A stretch of 64,000 bases of DNA from assembly GCF_029784155.1 (NCBI RefSeq), contig NC_073692.1, positions 71,612,208-71,676,207 on the forward strand, read 5' to 3'. Of the stretch, positions 11,827-22,403 are shown piece after piece (the stretch's first letter is position 1; every line of letters starts with the position of its first letter). The notes below the pieces were generated by a model. It saw only the letters and a program-made list of their open reading frames with translations, was not told where the DNA came from and made no database searches. The translations under genes and the position numbers were made by a program. The DNA comes from Uranotaenia lowii (Eukaryota; Arthropoda; Insecta; Diptera; Culicidae).

Positions 11827-12801
11827 GGGGAGAGTGGGGATACTTGATCCCCTTTTCTTATTTTCACCATATCTTTTTGGAAAAATTTAGCAACTCGCCG
11901 ACTTTGACATTTTCTGACAGCTTGTAACTTCAAGTTTCTATGCTCCAAAAATTAGAACGATACTTGAACCCGTTGATGAACTAGAAGCATTTTCGTGGGA
12001 GTAAAAAAATTGCGATTTTTCTGAAGTTATGGGAGACTTGATCCCTTTTTAAGGAGACTTGATCTTTTATTAAGGAAGCCCTAATCCTTGTATAAAAATC
12101 AAACAAAACCCCAAGATAGAATGTTAATTGACTATTTTGGTCATGTTTGTTCTCATTTCGCAATTTATAGCAGACATAAGAAGAAAATTCTATAACTTTG
12201 TCACAACGCTAATAACATTGCATACTTAAAGGCGCTATTTTTTATAATTAAGAGAAAATTAACTATTTTTGCTCTTTTCTTCAGACAATTGTTTGATAAA
12301 TATTAGTTTTTAGATAAATATTATTAATTTCGTAATCAGCAATCATATCGATCAATTCAGAAGAAGAATACGCCGTTTGGAAGGGGGGATCAATTGTACC
12401 CAACTCTAGGGGATCAATTGTACCCATAATCAACATTTAAGAAAACTTTTTCTGAAAAAAGTTGAGAGTTTTCCATTACTTTAAAAATATGGCATTATGA
12501 AGTTCATTTTACGCTCGAACGATTGATATATTAGAACAAATATTTTTTTCATGATTTTCCCATGTAAGGAACATTTTAAAGTGATGAAAAAAGATCTTCA
12601 AGTTACATTTTGTGAAATTTTTTAAACAAAGTTCAATTACTCAAACAATTATTTTGTTATAATTTTTTAAACTACAAGAAATTTTATTTTGCCCATTTGG
12701 GCACATTTTTCTAGAACATTTGATCTTTGTAAGACATTCCAGTTTCGAGATATAGCTAAGGAATCAAGTATCCCCAGGGATCAAGTATCCTCATTCTCCC
12801 C
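11827..12801. mobile_element. MITE with GGGGAGA TIRs and TA target duplication
   Basis: The left end reads TAGGGGAGAGTGGGGATACT (from 11825) and the right end is the inverse, ending at 12803; over 27 bases only two differ. Taking the flanking TA as the target duplication, the element is 975 bp. Internal copies of ACTTGATCCC and GGGGATCAATTGTACCC form subterminal repeats. No open frame encodes a transposase, so it is non-autonomous. A second element with GGGGA ends lies at 48994-49902. Confidence 0.8.
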
Positions 12802-12803
12802 TA

Positions 12804-13190
12804 TTAATTACACCGTGTATGTCTATATCAGCATTGTCCCATCTGCGATTTAGCGTGTTGGCTCTCACCAACACTTGCGCAAGCTCTTCGGTCAACGACA
12901 GCCTCGCTCACGGTTTTTCCGAGAAAACCTCCAGTGGCAGGAAGTGAACGTTTCAGCGAGTTTTCCTGTGCACCTATTTAGCATCCAGGGATTTCCCATT
13001 GAGTGTGAATCTGGTGTTGTACAGTACCCTATGTGAGTGTATACGATTACCCTACCACTGTTAGCTTTTGAACATCTTACTGTCATTCGCGAATTTGTGC
13101 TCGTAGTTTCCTAACATGTTTGTCCTTGTTCGGGAGAGTCTTTTTCACTGTTTAGCCCGTTGCACCGATCTCCCGGCCAAAGGGAGCTCT
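12804..13190. other. Unassigned sequence between MITE and retrotransposon
   Basis: It begins with DNA that probably continues the SINE fragment broken by the MITE. The part after about 12890 may be decayed 5' sequence of the jockey-like retrotransposon that follows, but no motif can be read in it. Confidence 0.3.
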
Positions 13191-14400
13191 CTCTGCACCA
13201 CAAGACGATATTCTCGTCATTGGTGACTTCAATATGCCCGGTTTGAAGTGATTCTCCAACCATGGTAGCTTTTTGTACCCGGATCCTGTGCGCTCTACAT
13301 TCTCGGCACCTTTAAACATCATACCAGACTCCTGACTATGGCAACCTTGGGACTAATTGACAGAGTTACGAACGAAAACGGCCGACTGTTGAATCTCTGC
13401 TTTGCTATCGATGGGTCTCGTGTTCCGATCAATGATTTGGCTTCTGCTCCGTTCGTTAAGGCAGTCCAGCATCATCTAGCTTCACTGGTCTCGCTCGAGG
13501 TCACTAAATTGTATGCTTCTCTCTTTGCTGAAAGATTTTCGAGTACCTTTACTACTGCTTCAACATCCCGAGAACATGTGGAGAGTGCTGTTAGCAATGT
13601 TTCGCCACTCGGCTTTTGCATAAGCACGATAGTAGGATGCAATCATATCTAAAGCAGAGGCAAAGCTCTAAAACTCCTTCTCTACAGGCCTGGACGATAT
13701 AACCTTCATCTCCTATGTGCACGAAAGTTTTGCTGCTAAGTCTCAAACTGATGCCATTTACACGGATTTGTCGGCAGCATTTTATAGGGTAAACTTCGAT
13801 GTTGCCATTGGTAAGCTTGGACGCTTAGGATTCTGTGGACCTTTACTTGGCTGGATCCGCAGTTATTTAACTGGACGTAAATTGACAGTTCGCACAGAAG
13901 ACTTTTTCTTTAGCCAGTGCTCCTAAGGTGTGCCCCAAGGCGATGTACTCTCACTCCTCGACGGCCAGCTGGAACTGCCTGCCTCTGAATCGCAGTAAAT
14001 GTGCAGTTTTCAGTTTCTCACGAAGATGGCAGCCCTTTGCGCGGAGTAAGCTGGAATTCAAAACACATACGAACTAAGTCGTCGATTAAGCATCTAGAAG
14101 CCAAGGACTTGTACTTCTTGAAGAGCCAGTATTGCAGCATAGTTCGATCCATCCTCGAATACGCATCAGCTGTCTACTGTCCCTACTACCAGAACGGTAT
14201 CGAGCGGCTCGAGGTTATCCAACGGCGCTTTTTGTGTTATGCCCTCAGACGCCTAAACTGGCAAGACCCGTTTCACCTGCCAAGCTATGAACATGCATCG
14301 GTGTCGTCTCATAAGACAGGGATACTCTTTATGCACGAAGAAATGCAACACGAGCCTCTTTCGTCGCCGATCTACTGACATCGCGAATTGATTGAAATAC
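13190..14400 (+). mobile_element. Decayed jockey-like non-LTR retrotransposon
   Basis: Pieces appear in the right order but in several frames. The end of the apurinic endonuclease domain is at 13205-13248 (DILVIGDFNMPGLK, with the GDFN motif). Reverse transcriptase blocks are at 13717-13926 (YTDLSAAFYRVN, LGWIRSYLTGRK) and, after a stop, GVPQGD near 13928. The C-terminal region is at 14100-14378 (RSILEYASAVYCPYY, RLEVIQRRFL). The stretch holding the catalytic YADD block is missing, and several stops and frameshifts are present, so it is a dead copy. Family placement comes from the order of these motifs and is firm for non-LTR, less so for the jockey clade. Confidence 0.8.
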
Positions 14401-16107
14401 AGGAAGCTATTCCTCTTAGTAAGAGACCCCATGGAATAAGAAACCAGGAACTTCAACTGTACTTTTCCATTTATTACTTGCTCTCTCGGAAGGAGGTCAC
14501 CAATAGCCCCTAGTTGCTGGTCAAGCCACGGCAACCGTCTGGGGTGGGCTACATACGCCTCTTTTGATGGGCCAGCTAGAGCTTGAGAACCACTTGGGCT
14601 CAAGGTCGGCTCTCGCTTTACGAGACTGGTCGGATATCCAATAAAAACACTACGGACTCTGGTAAAAATGTTATGTATTATAAAACTTACGTTCGTGTAG
14701 TGTGGGTGTGTGGTGTGTAATCTGCTGCTGCTGGTACCGGCCGGCCGTAACGGGTGCACCTCGATGCTGTGTTTCCAAACGTGGTCATCAACTGACCATT
14801 CGATGCAATGGAACCGGAGGGTAGTTGAATGATTTCTTACGAACCCGTTTGAAGGGATCAAACAACACCCTCTGGAACCAGATCGAGATGAGTCGGTTTG
14901 GCGGTTATGGTTGTCCTCGTGGTGGATGCCAGGACCTTCTGCGGAACTTCTTTTGCTCGGAATCTTGGCTTCAGGACGTCTCTCAGAACATTGGCGGTTC
15001 TGATTAGCTTACTGGTTCGTTGGATCCTTTGCCTCGGACACACGGCAACTTGTTTGGATCCAACTAGCGGATTCCGCTAACCAATGTCTGCACTGTCGCT
15101 TGTGGACCTGGGAATTAGGCTCACTAGCTCGTTTGCCTCGTGCAAATTGATGCTTCGTCGACGCTAATTTGCAGAATTCAGAAAACTCCGGATAGAAACG
15201 GGATCTGGCTCACTGGTCCGTTCGCCTTGTGTGAACCCAAACTGTGTCGAGTCGATCCGGTCAGATTTGCTGTGACCAGAATCCTCGAGACCGGAAACTT
15301 TTTGGTCAGAAACTTTGGGGTCCTAAATCGGAACAGGCATTAGGATGGGTTTTTAAAGACAGCTGTGGGAAACTCACTTGACTTAGGCTCTTTTATGAAA
15401 AACAGGCACTTTCCACTTTTTAATTGTATTACTTTTAGTAATTTAAGTAAAACTTTTTGCACTACGATCTAGTCGCTATCGTGATTGCAAGCGGAAAGAC
15501 TTAATTTAGTCAAGGAGCTGATTTTCCCACCCTTGCCAGTTTCCGTTCCATTTTCCGTTGACATTAGTATGTCCGTCGCCGTTCAGTTGGTGTTATGTGT
15601 TTTTGTTTGCGTTCTGTATTTGAATTTTTAAACTGCTGAATGTTGTCCGTTACTTTTTAATTTGGAGTGCTTAAATTATTCGTTTTTATTTTATTGAACC
15701 TATCTCCTAATCTTTTCCTGTTTAACAATTTTGTGTTGTTTTTATACAAAATGAGGCGGGAAAATCGTCGATATATAATCGACGAACTTCTTGAGCACTC
15801 AGAAGGAATGCTTCAAGTGGCTCGCTCCCTATGGGTCCAATGGGGCAAAATACCCTAACGGTTACACATTCGATTGAACAACTGCGGAGCCAATAGTGCT
15901 TTCACCGCTTTTCCGAGCTCTTCGACTTTGACGCATCGAGGAATGTTTTCCAAAGAAAAGTTTTAAGTATATTGTGAAATCGTCAGTTAGATGCCGTATG
16001 AAAAATTTTGTCCGTACGCTGAAAGGTGCACCCAGGTTAAATAGCTAAATTATGGAAATTTTTAATGCATAGGTTATTGCTGTTTGTTATGAGCAAAGTT
16101 GCGTTGA
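14401..16107. other. Moderately GC-rich unassigned region, possibly retroelement-derived
   Basis: A minus-strand frame of 202 codons (14253-14861) overlaps the retrotransposon tail and shows no domain. Between about 14990 and 15260 there are three loose repeats of a CTCACTGGTCCGTTCGCCT-like phrase. The composition differs from the AT-rich surroundings, which hints at a decayed mobile element, but no terminal repeats or protein motif were found. Confidence 0.25.
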
Positions 16108-16195
16108 TAAAGGGTGATACGGTCGAAATTTGGTCAATAACAATATGACGTATTTCTTTCAATTTTGCATTTAAAAAACCTGAACACCCCTCATT

Positions 16196-17850
16196 TTGAA
16201 GGTGTGTGTGCGCGAAAATCCGAGCTACTCGCACGCAAAGCTGGCGAAATCGCTAAAAGTTGCCAAATCTACCGTTACAAATGTAATTAAAGTGTTTGGG
16301 GAACGTTTGTCGACAGCCAGGAAGTCTGGATCGGGGAGAAATCGAAAACCGGAAGCCGCAGAGACGACAAAGAGAGTTGCCGGTAGTTTCAAGCGAAACC
16401 CTAACCTCTCTCTCCGAGATGCCGAAATAAGCTGGGTGTAAACAACGAGCCGGACTATCGACTCACAAGAAGGTAGTGACTTCAAATCGCGATGATAAAC
16501 AAAATCCGACGGCCAAAGCGCGATCCCGGAGGCTGTACACGACGATGCTGACGAAGTTTGACTGCGTGGTAATGGACGACGAAACCTACGTCAAAGCTGA
16601 CTACAAGCAGCTTCCGGGACAGGAGTTTTATACGGCAAAAGGAAAGGGAAAAGGTAGCAGATATTTTCAAGCACATGAAACTGTCAAAGTTCGCGAAGAA
16701 ATAGCTGGTTTGGCAAGCCATCTGTACCTGAGGCTTGAAAAGCACACGCAGCGAAAAGATTTTTTACTTCAAAGGAAAGTGCAGCGAAAAGAAAGGAAAA
16801 TTTCCTTTGATTTTGGGATAAATAAAAATTTCTTTGTTTCAAATGCATTTTCGTTTGTTTCAAAGAATTTTTCTTTTGAAAAATCTTTGATTCAAAATAT
16901 TGATACTTTGAAACAAAAAACAGTTTCTTTTTATTCAAAGTTGCTTTCTTTTGTCACAAGGTAATTTAATTTAGATTTAAAAGCATTTATTCATTGAACC
17001 CTTTTCTATTTAATCCAATTGGAAGCGTTATTAATCTGTTGTTTTGAAATTTCTATTAGGAATTTCAAATAATAAAAAGAAAGGATTTCCAATTTAAAAT
17101 TTAATTTTATTCACAAATAAATGAAACACTGGGTCACACACTGGTTCACTTTAATCGAATCATCCGGTTTAAATTTTAGTGGACCTGATCGCTGGATTGG
17201 AGCGGTGTCACCTCGGTTGAGGCATCCAGGGACTTGGAAAACCATCTATCGGCCGTGGTCCTGTAAAATTTCAAGCACTTATTGAAAATCTTCAATATTC
17301 ATTCTTTAATCAACATAAACTTACCATATTTTATCCTGAATCCTCCTAACTAAGCTAACTCTGATCCACATTTTCACACGACCAGCCAAACCGATTTTTC
17401 GTTTTAAATTATTCTTACTCAATGCAAAAAACCTTCTAAGTTTGAAGTTTTTATTTTATAAAATTATTCCTTTGCATTGAATACGTTTTTCTTTGGTTGA
17501 AAGAAAATTTACTTTGTTTCCAAATAAATATGCAATTGAAAAAATGTCTTTTGAATCAAAGAATTGGTTTAAAATCAAAGTCCAAAATTATTCGATTCAA
17601 AAAATTATTTCTTTCTTTCAAAAACTATTTATTTGAAATAAAACCATAATTCATTGATTCAAAGAAAACAGGAGATTGAATCGAAAAAATGAATTTTTTG
17701 AATCAAAGTCAGTTTTATTTTGTTTCAAAATCCAAGTTTTCTCTGCGTGCAGCATTTTCATAGCTTCCGGGACTGTCAACCAAGAAATTTAAGTGAAAGA
17801 GTGTTTGAATAAACGTCTGCTGCCTTTCCTGAAGAAACACGGTTGTTCAG
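16196..17850 (+). pseudogene. Mariner transposase remnant, interrupted
   Basis: The N-terminal helix-turn-helix part is at 16196-16438 (ENPSYSHAKLAKSLKVAKST). After a stop and frameshift the catalytic region continues at about 16545-16740, with the first catalytic aspartate in VVMDDETYVKADYKQLPGQE. A 1-kb MITE interrupts the reading near 16744, and the frame resumes at about 17750 (VNQEI, then CLNKRLLPFLKKHG in a shifted frame), ending near 17850. The second and third catalytic acidic residues are not present. It cannot encode an active enzyme. Confidence 0.85.
16745..17749. mobile_element. MITE with CACGCAG TIRs inside the mariner transposase
   Basis: Left end CACGCAGCGAAAA, right end the inverse of CACGCAGAGAAAA. 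Removing the 1005 bp and one CA leaves the flanking mariner sequence continuous, which fixes the boundaries and implies a 2-bp (CA) duplication. The interior is AT-rich with many TTTGAAAC and CTTTGAATC fragments in both orientations. No transposase frame is seen. Superfamily unknown. Confidence 0.7.
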
Positions 17851-17886
17851 GAAAAGGTAATATACTATAATTATTTTCTGTTATAT

Positions 17887-18170
17887 GTGAAAGTAACCGT
17901 CCATAATTTTTCAGGGACCGTGAACTTTAATGCTTTTCATGGATGTTTAAAATGCACCACTGTTGGAGAACGTCATAAGGATTTAAATATAAACACTTAT
18001 CCAATAAAGAGTGCATCTAAGCGAACAGATGCTGGATTCCGTAGTATAATCTACGATGGACATTATCAGACCTTTAAGACTCGCGAGAATGGAAAAATGA
18101 AAAAGGTGTATGTAGACACACCCCTTTTAAGATTGCCTTTTGATATGGTAGAATACGTCATTGTAAGTGT
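17887..18170 (+). pseudogene. Fragment of a transposase-like protein (HGC..CTTVGE type)
   Basis: The frame reads HGCLKCTTVGE, then RTDAGFRS, then LPFDMVEYV. I recognise this combination from large transposase-like proteins that are common in mosquito genomes and follow a Cys-rich segment with a DMV block; I cannot name the superfamily with confidence. The reading ends near 18165 at a GTAAGTGT that could be a splice donor; the codons after it are unrelated and overlap a foldback repeat. It is truncated at both ends and is foreign to the surrounding mariner. Confidence 0.5.
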
Positions 18171-18313
18171 CATTGTTTGCATTTACTCCATCTTGGTGTC
18201 ACCAAAAAAATGCTCACACTGTTTAAAGGTGGACACAACCCAGGTAACCATCAAGCATTTAAAACAGCACGTAAGTAGCACTATATACGCATATACGGCA
18301 GGTGGATTAAAGC

Positions 18314-19382
18314 CTATGTGGTTTATCTATAGGTGGGGACAACCAAAAACTTTAGTATTAGTTCGTTGTATCCATACAGTTGTTTATGAACGATTGCGAC
18401 GTAACGCGACGCCATCACGGAGTCAAGTATAGGGCGTTTGCACAGTGCATTAGTATAAGTAAGCCGTTGGTCAAACAAATGTGACAGCCCCATGTTAAAT
18501 GAATACAAATCGACTAAAGAAAGATATTTTTTGAAGGATTGATGAAAACTATTGAAAAGTTTCTTATGTACAACATATTTTTAGAAAGCCAGATCATTTT
18601 TTGACTTGTTTGTGATTTTTTTCTAATATTGAGTGAAGTTCTTTAACAAAAATGAAGACTTTATACAGGATGTGAGCGTTTTTAGTGAAAGCAGGACAAA
18701 TATTGCTCAAGTTTATTAATCAATTTCGTGACGAAAACTCTCAACATCATCTTCCTGGTTCTTAATTTTATATGATAGACCCAAAAACGTGAACAAAGGA
18801 TCCGGGGGAACCGTTTAATGTGCTTTACAATGATGGTTGACTTGTTTTTCATTTTTTGTTTTGCTTGGTTTCCCACTGATATCCAACAAAATAATCGCAG
18901 AATCGTTTCCACTTGTTAGCAAATGATCCGAAATATACTTTTTGAATGTTTTTTAGAGAAATTGAGCATTCATTTAAGGGAAAACCAACATTTTGGTTGA
19001 ATTTTGCTTTTTTTGCATATAAAAGCCTGTAATGTGTGCCCAACAGACCTCTTGTATGTGTGTGTAGCAAACGCCCTATTAGGCGTCCAAATGTAGCCAT
19101 AGAAACATATTAGGAGGTATGTTTGGGACGCAAATAAAGTTGTTTATAATTTAGGACTCACAGCGTCGTCGTACTAGGCGTCAGGAAGAAAAAGCGTAAA
19201 TAAAAGGGTGTTTTGATTGTGATTTTTCAATTAACATGAAACGTTGCAAGTCGTCGATGACGGCGACTTCAACGTCGAGACGTTCATGAACGTTTGTGAC
19301 GTAGCAATCAAAACATTGAAAAAACTGATTCTCACACTCGTGCAAGTGCAGTCTTGTCCTCACCTATAGATAAACCACATAG
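18314..19382. mobile_element. TIR element with 9-bp target duplication (Mutator-like size), nested
   Basis: The two ends are 27-bp inverted repeats beginning CTATGTGGTTTATCTATAGG and differing at one position. GATTAAAGC is duplicated exactly at 18305-18313 and 19383-19391. A 9-bp duplication is typical of Mutator-like elements. Length 1069 bp, with no transposase frame of note (the longest open frames are about 80 codons). It split the left arm of a foldback element, so it is the most recent arrival in this stack. Confidence 0.85.
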
Positions 19383-19489
19383 GATTAAAGCTACTAAACA
19401 TTAGATAAGCATTTTTGTAGCCTTGAATGCTACTCAATTGCAGGTGACGTGATGTTTATATGGAACAAAAATATCATGTTCCATCAGGT

Positions 19490-19620
19490 CTTCTCTTATA
19501 GCTGAGCGGATAAAGGAATCGTCCATTGATATTGATGTCGCTAGGATCCAGGTTCGAATCCCGTTCCAGGACGAGGAACATCAACTCCAAGAGTTTTCAC
19601 CACACAAGGGTGGTATACAA
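19490..19620 (+). repeat. tRNA-derived SINE-like sequence with boxes A and B
   Basis: TAGCTGAGCGG (19499-19509) fits box A and GGTTCGAATCC (19551-19561) is a perfect box B at normal spacing. The acceptor ends do not pair well, so it is not a working tRNA gene. It lies in the centre of the foldback element. Confidence 0.55.
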
Positions 19621-20329
19621 TGGTAAAAGGTCGAGTGAACAAAGAGAGGGTGATATCCAGCAGAGAAAGAGAGGAATGGGTCGGTAAAGAAGAACACGAG
19701 ATAAAAATATCGGTGAGTGGTGATCACAAGATTTGTTTTGTTTAAAAGAAACGGCGAAGCATTAAATCAGCATTTCAAATGATTTTTAAATGGCAAGTTG
19801 GGAACATTTGTAGGGTTCAGCACTAAAGTAGCCGTATATTTTGCCAAAACCTGCTATTGAGTAGCATTCAGGGATACAAAAATGCTTATCTGATGCTTAG
19901 TAGCTTTAATCCATCTGCCTTATATGCGTATATAGTGCTACTTACGTGCTGTTCTAAATGCTTGGTGGTTAACTGGGTAGGTTCATTTACTCCCAAGAAC
20001 TCAGTTGAACCTTAAGACGAAAATTTTACTATTTTTTTCTCAATTGATTTAAAAAAATGCAATTTTGATTATTCCGACGAATATTACCAAGTGGAATATA
20101 TTTTGCATAACAAGATATACTCCTTTAACAAACTAAAGTAAACAAGGTAGATCATCAGTGAACAAGCACAGAGCAACTCGGATTAAGACAATTAATATAT
20201 TTTATCAAAAAGTTATCATCATTGAAGTACTAAGAAGCGATTTGGATGGATATAAATTCCGTTTTGTAAAACGTTAAAAAAATTATGTCAAAATCTTTTT
20301 TTGATCTTCGAAAATCAGTATTTAAAAAC

Positions 20330-20480
20330 ATTAGCAGATAGGGGGGAGGGGGGTAATTATCGGCGTAACGTAATTTTCAAAGGGGGGTACGTCGTAGCGT
20401 TACGATTTGTGACCTACGGGGGGAAAGGGGTCAAAAAACTACATTTATTGCGTTACGTAATTTATGGATGCCGCCTAAAC
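20330..20480. repeat. Mosquito-type GGGG-rich repeat (GCGTTACGTAATTTATGGAT)
   Basis: Alternating G-runs with the phrases TAGCGTTACGATTTGTGACC and GCGTTACGTAATTTATGGAT. I know this text as a very common dispersed repeat in mosquito genomes. It lies just inside the right end of the mariner element. Confidence 0.5.
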
Positions 20481-20536
20481 GATTTCACCGATTTACACGC
20501 GTTTTCCCTTGACCAAATTTTGACCGTATCACCCTT

Positions 20537-22403
20537 TAAGACTCCAATTCATCAGCAAAGGATGTTGCAGAGAAAAATTATTTCAGCAAATATATATCAA
20601 GGTACTTGGCCAACTGGTAATTGATTGGACATTCTTATTATATAGTCAGTTATAAGCGAAAACACATCTTAGCTGTCGGCCACTTATGGGATTTGAACCG
20701 CCGATACCAGGAATCGAAACTAGTACGCCTGGCATACCAAAACCAGACTCACGCCAGCCTATCCGCAAGACCACATCGGCGGTAATAATATAATAGACAA
20801 GTTTGTATGCTAAAATTCTCCGTTTGCCGTGACTTGAATCCAAGCTTGGTTATTTGGAAGAAGTATTGTTTAGCAGGAGTAACAATTCTTTGCGGGTTCG
20901 GAATTAGTTGAAAAACGTTGCCGTTTCATTAGGGCCTTCTTATGGCTTTTCAGAGTTAAGATCAACTCTCCACAGTATATAAGCCCATGCCCACAGAGTT
21001 TGTTACACATTGTGCAGCTTGAATGTTTTGAAACATTTTAAATGCTTCAAAGAAACAATAACAAACTATACAACAACCAAAAAAAATTAAAAATATTCGG
21101 ATTCATAGTTCATGCAGTAGAGGGTTAGAATTTTCAAAACCTTCATCAGCAATCCTTAACGAAAAAAAATTATCAAACTGAGTGACGATTCCAAATTATT
21201 CCAGGCAATTAATAAAAAAAAATCATCAGATTATTTCACTCAGATGAAAAATTACAAAATCATATAGCGAGCAAGAATAAATTGCTGAATGTTGACGTAC
21301 ATTTGCTGCTGCCAGTGAAGGAAAACACCCTGGGGGCTAACTAGTGGCACTTCTACCCTTGCCAGGGCTGAAAAAATATATACATATTTGTATGACGAGG
21401 GCGTGTGCATTCTACTGTGCACAGAATATGTATGCTTCGATGTCATGCCCGGTGGGACGTTCCTTCGAATCAGTCTGACGCTTTGGCAATTTGGTGAAAT
21501 TTTTGAGACAAGGCAGTGAAACGAAATAAAGAAGATATTATATTCTGCTGGTTTCTGCCATCATACCCCGCCCCAAAACGCCAGATGAGAAAATCGTTTG
21601 TCTATAAATCTAAACATTCCTGAGTGTATTGCTTCTCCGGGAAAGGAAAAATATTTTATGCATGGAGTTTGAAGAAATATGGAACGAAAAAAATCTCATG
21701 ACTAATGTTCAACATGACGTCAAATTTATTTTTCCAACTTTTTACTCAGTAGTTCAGCACTTTTTATCCCTCTCCTTCGGAATTTTTGGCAAGTTTGATG
21801 CATTTCATCGGGGCCAACTTTGCAGAGTGAAGATACCCCTCGTTTCAGGGATGCTCTAAACTGAATGCATACCTATCCAGTACCTCGACAGCCGGATGAT
21901 ACAGCGATGTTTTTGAAGGTATTCTGAAAAATAACGAGTGTGACGTTCGCTCGTATGGCCAGATCTGGAAAATTTTATACAACGTCATGCATAATTTATA
22001 TTGGAGCTGAGCTGAACTGAGCTGATATACAATTGCCGGTGCAGATTCGTTCTAAATAAGTGGAATACTGGTGCTTGCTCAGCGAAATGTCGGAAACATA
22101 CCCAAAACACGACAACTAAGTTTAAAGGTTCGGGTTTGCAGAACAACTCGTTAAGCTAAACAAGGCGAGGTTAACTTTTCCAATATCATGGGGGCGAGTG
22201 ACACTAACAATTGGTCCGAACTGGGATGGCAAAGCAAGCATAGAAAAATAAAAGTGATAAATCGGGTATGACGAGAGATGGTCCAAAATGCCCAAAACAT
22301 TGATTTTTGACATAAAATATTAAAATAAAACAAATAACAATAATACAGAGTTAAAAAAAAATTCAAACTCAAAAAAAACCAAACCATAACAATAAATAAA
22401 AAG
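20537..22403. other. Intergenic DNA with one tRNA-like fragment, otherwise nothing recognised
   Basis: Apart from the tRNA-like piece at 20683-20795, I see only AT-rich sequence, a short GAGCTGAGCTGAACTGAGCT run near 22006 and open frames below 85 codons without domains. Confidence 0.4.
20683..20795 (-). repeat. tRNA-derived (Leu/Ser-like) SINE fragment
   Basis: On the minus strand, GTGGTCTTGCGGATA (20773 down to 20759) resembles box A of a long-variable-arm tRNA and GGTTCAAATCC (20699 down to 20689) matches box B. The arms do not pair as in an intact tRNA. Confidence 0.45.

Larger units (their letters stand above)
18236..19980. mobile_element. Foldback element with ~130-bp inverted arms, split by another element
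   Basis: The left arm is 18236-18313 plus 19392-19446; the right arm is 19848-19980 inverted. The arms match at roughly 90 percent, for example CAGCACGTAAGTAGCACTAT in both. The left arm is cut by the 18314-19382 insertion. The centre (19447-19847) holds a tRNA-like sequence. The outer boundaries are approximate and no target duplication was found. Confidence 0.7.
16110..20536 (+). mobile_element. Mariner-like element (DD37 type) carrying several nested insertions
   Basis: The left TIR begins AAGGGTGATACGGTC at 16110; the right end is its inverse and ends at 20536. TA flanks both ends (16108-16109, 20537-20538), as expected for Tc1/mariner. The terminal 26 bases match with about one difference. 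The span is 4427 bp, far above the usual 1.3 kb, because of insertions at 16745-17749 and within 17855-20330. The C-terminal half of the transposase is missing. The nesting shows this element is older than its guests. Confidence 0.85.

Noticed and set aside
14253..14861. 202-codon minus-strand frame
   Set aside because: It overlaps the antisense of a retrotransposon tail, no motif is recognisable, and a GTAAGT within it is not supported by any conserved exon.
18170..18432. Continuation of the transposase-like frame to 18432
   Set aside because: These codons lie in the foldback arm and the nested TIR element, so the frame is a chance fusion.
19490..19580. Functional tRNA gene
   Set aside because: Boxes A and B are good but the acceptor and anticodon arms do not form a standard cloverleaf; a SINE is more likely. 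The same holds for the tRNA-like pieces at 11748, 20689, 43798, 46633 and 62966.
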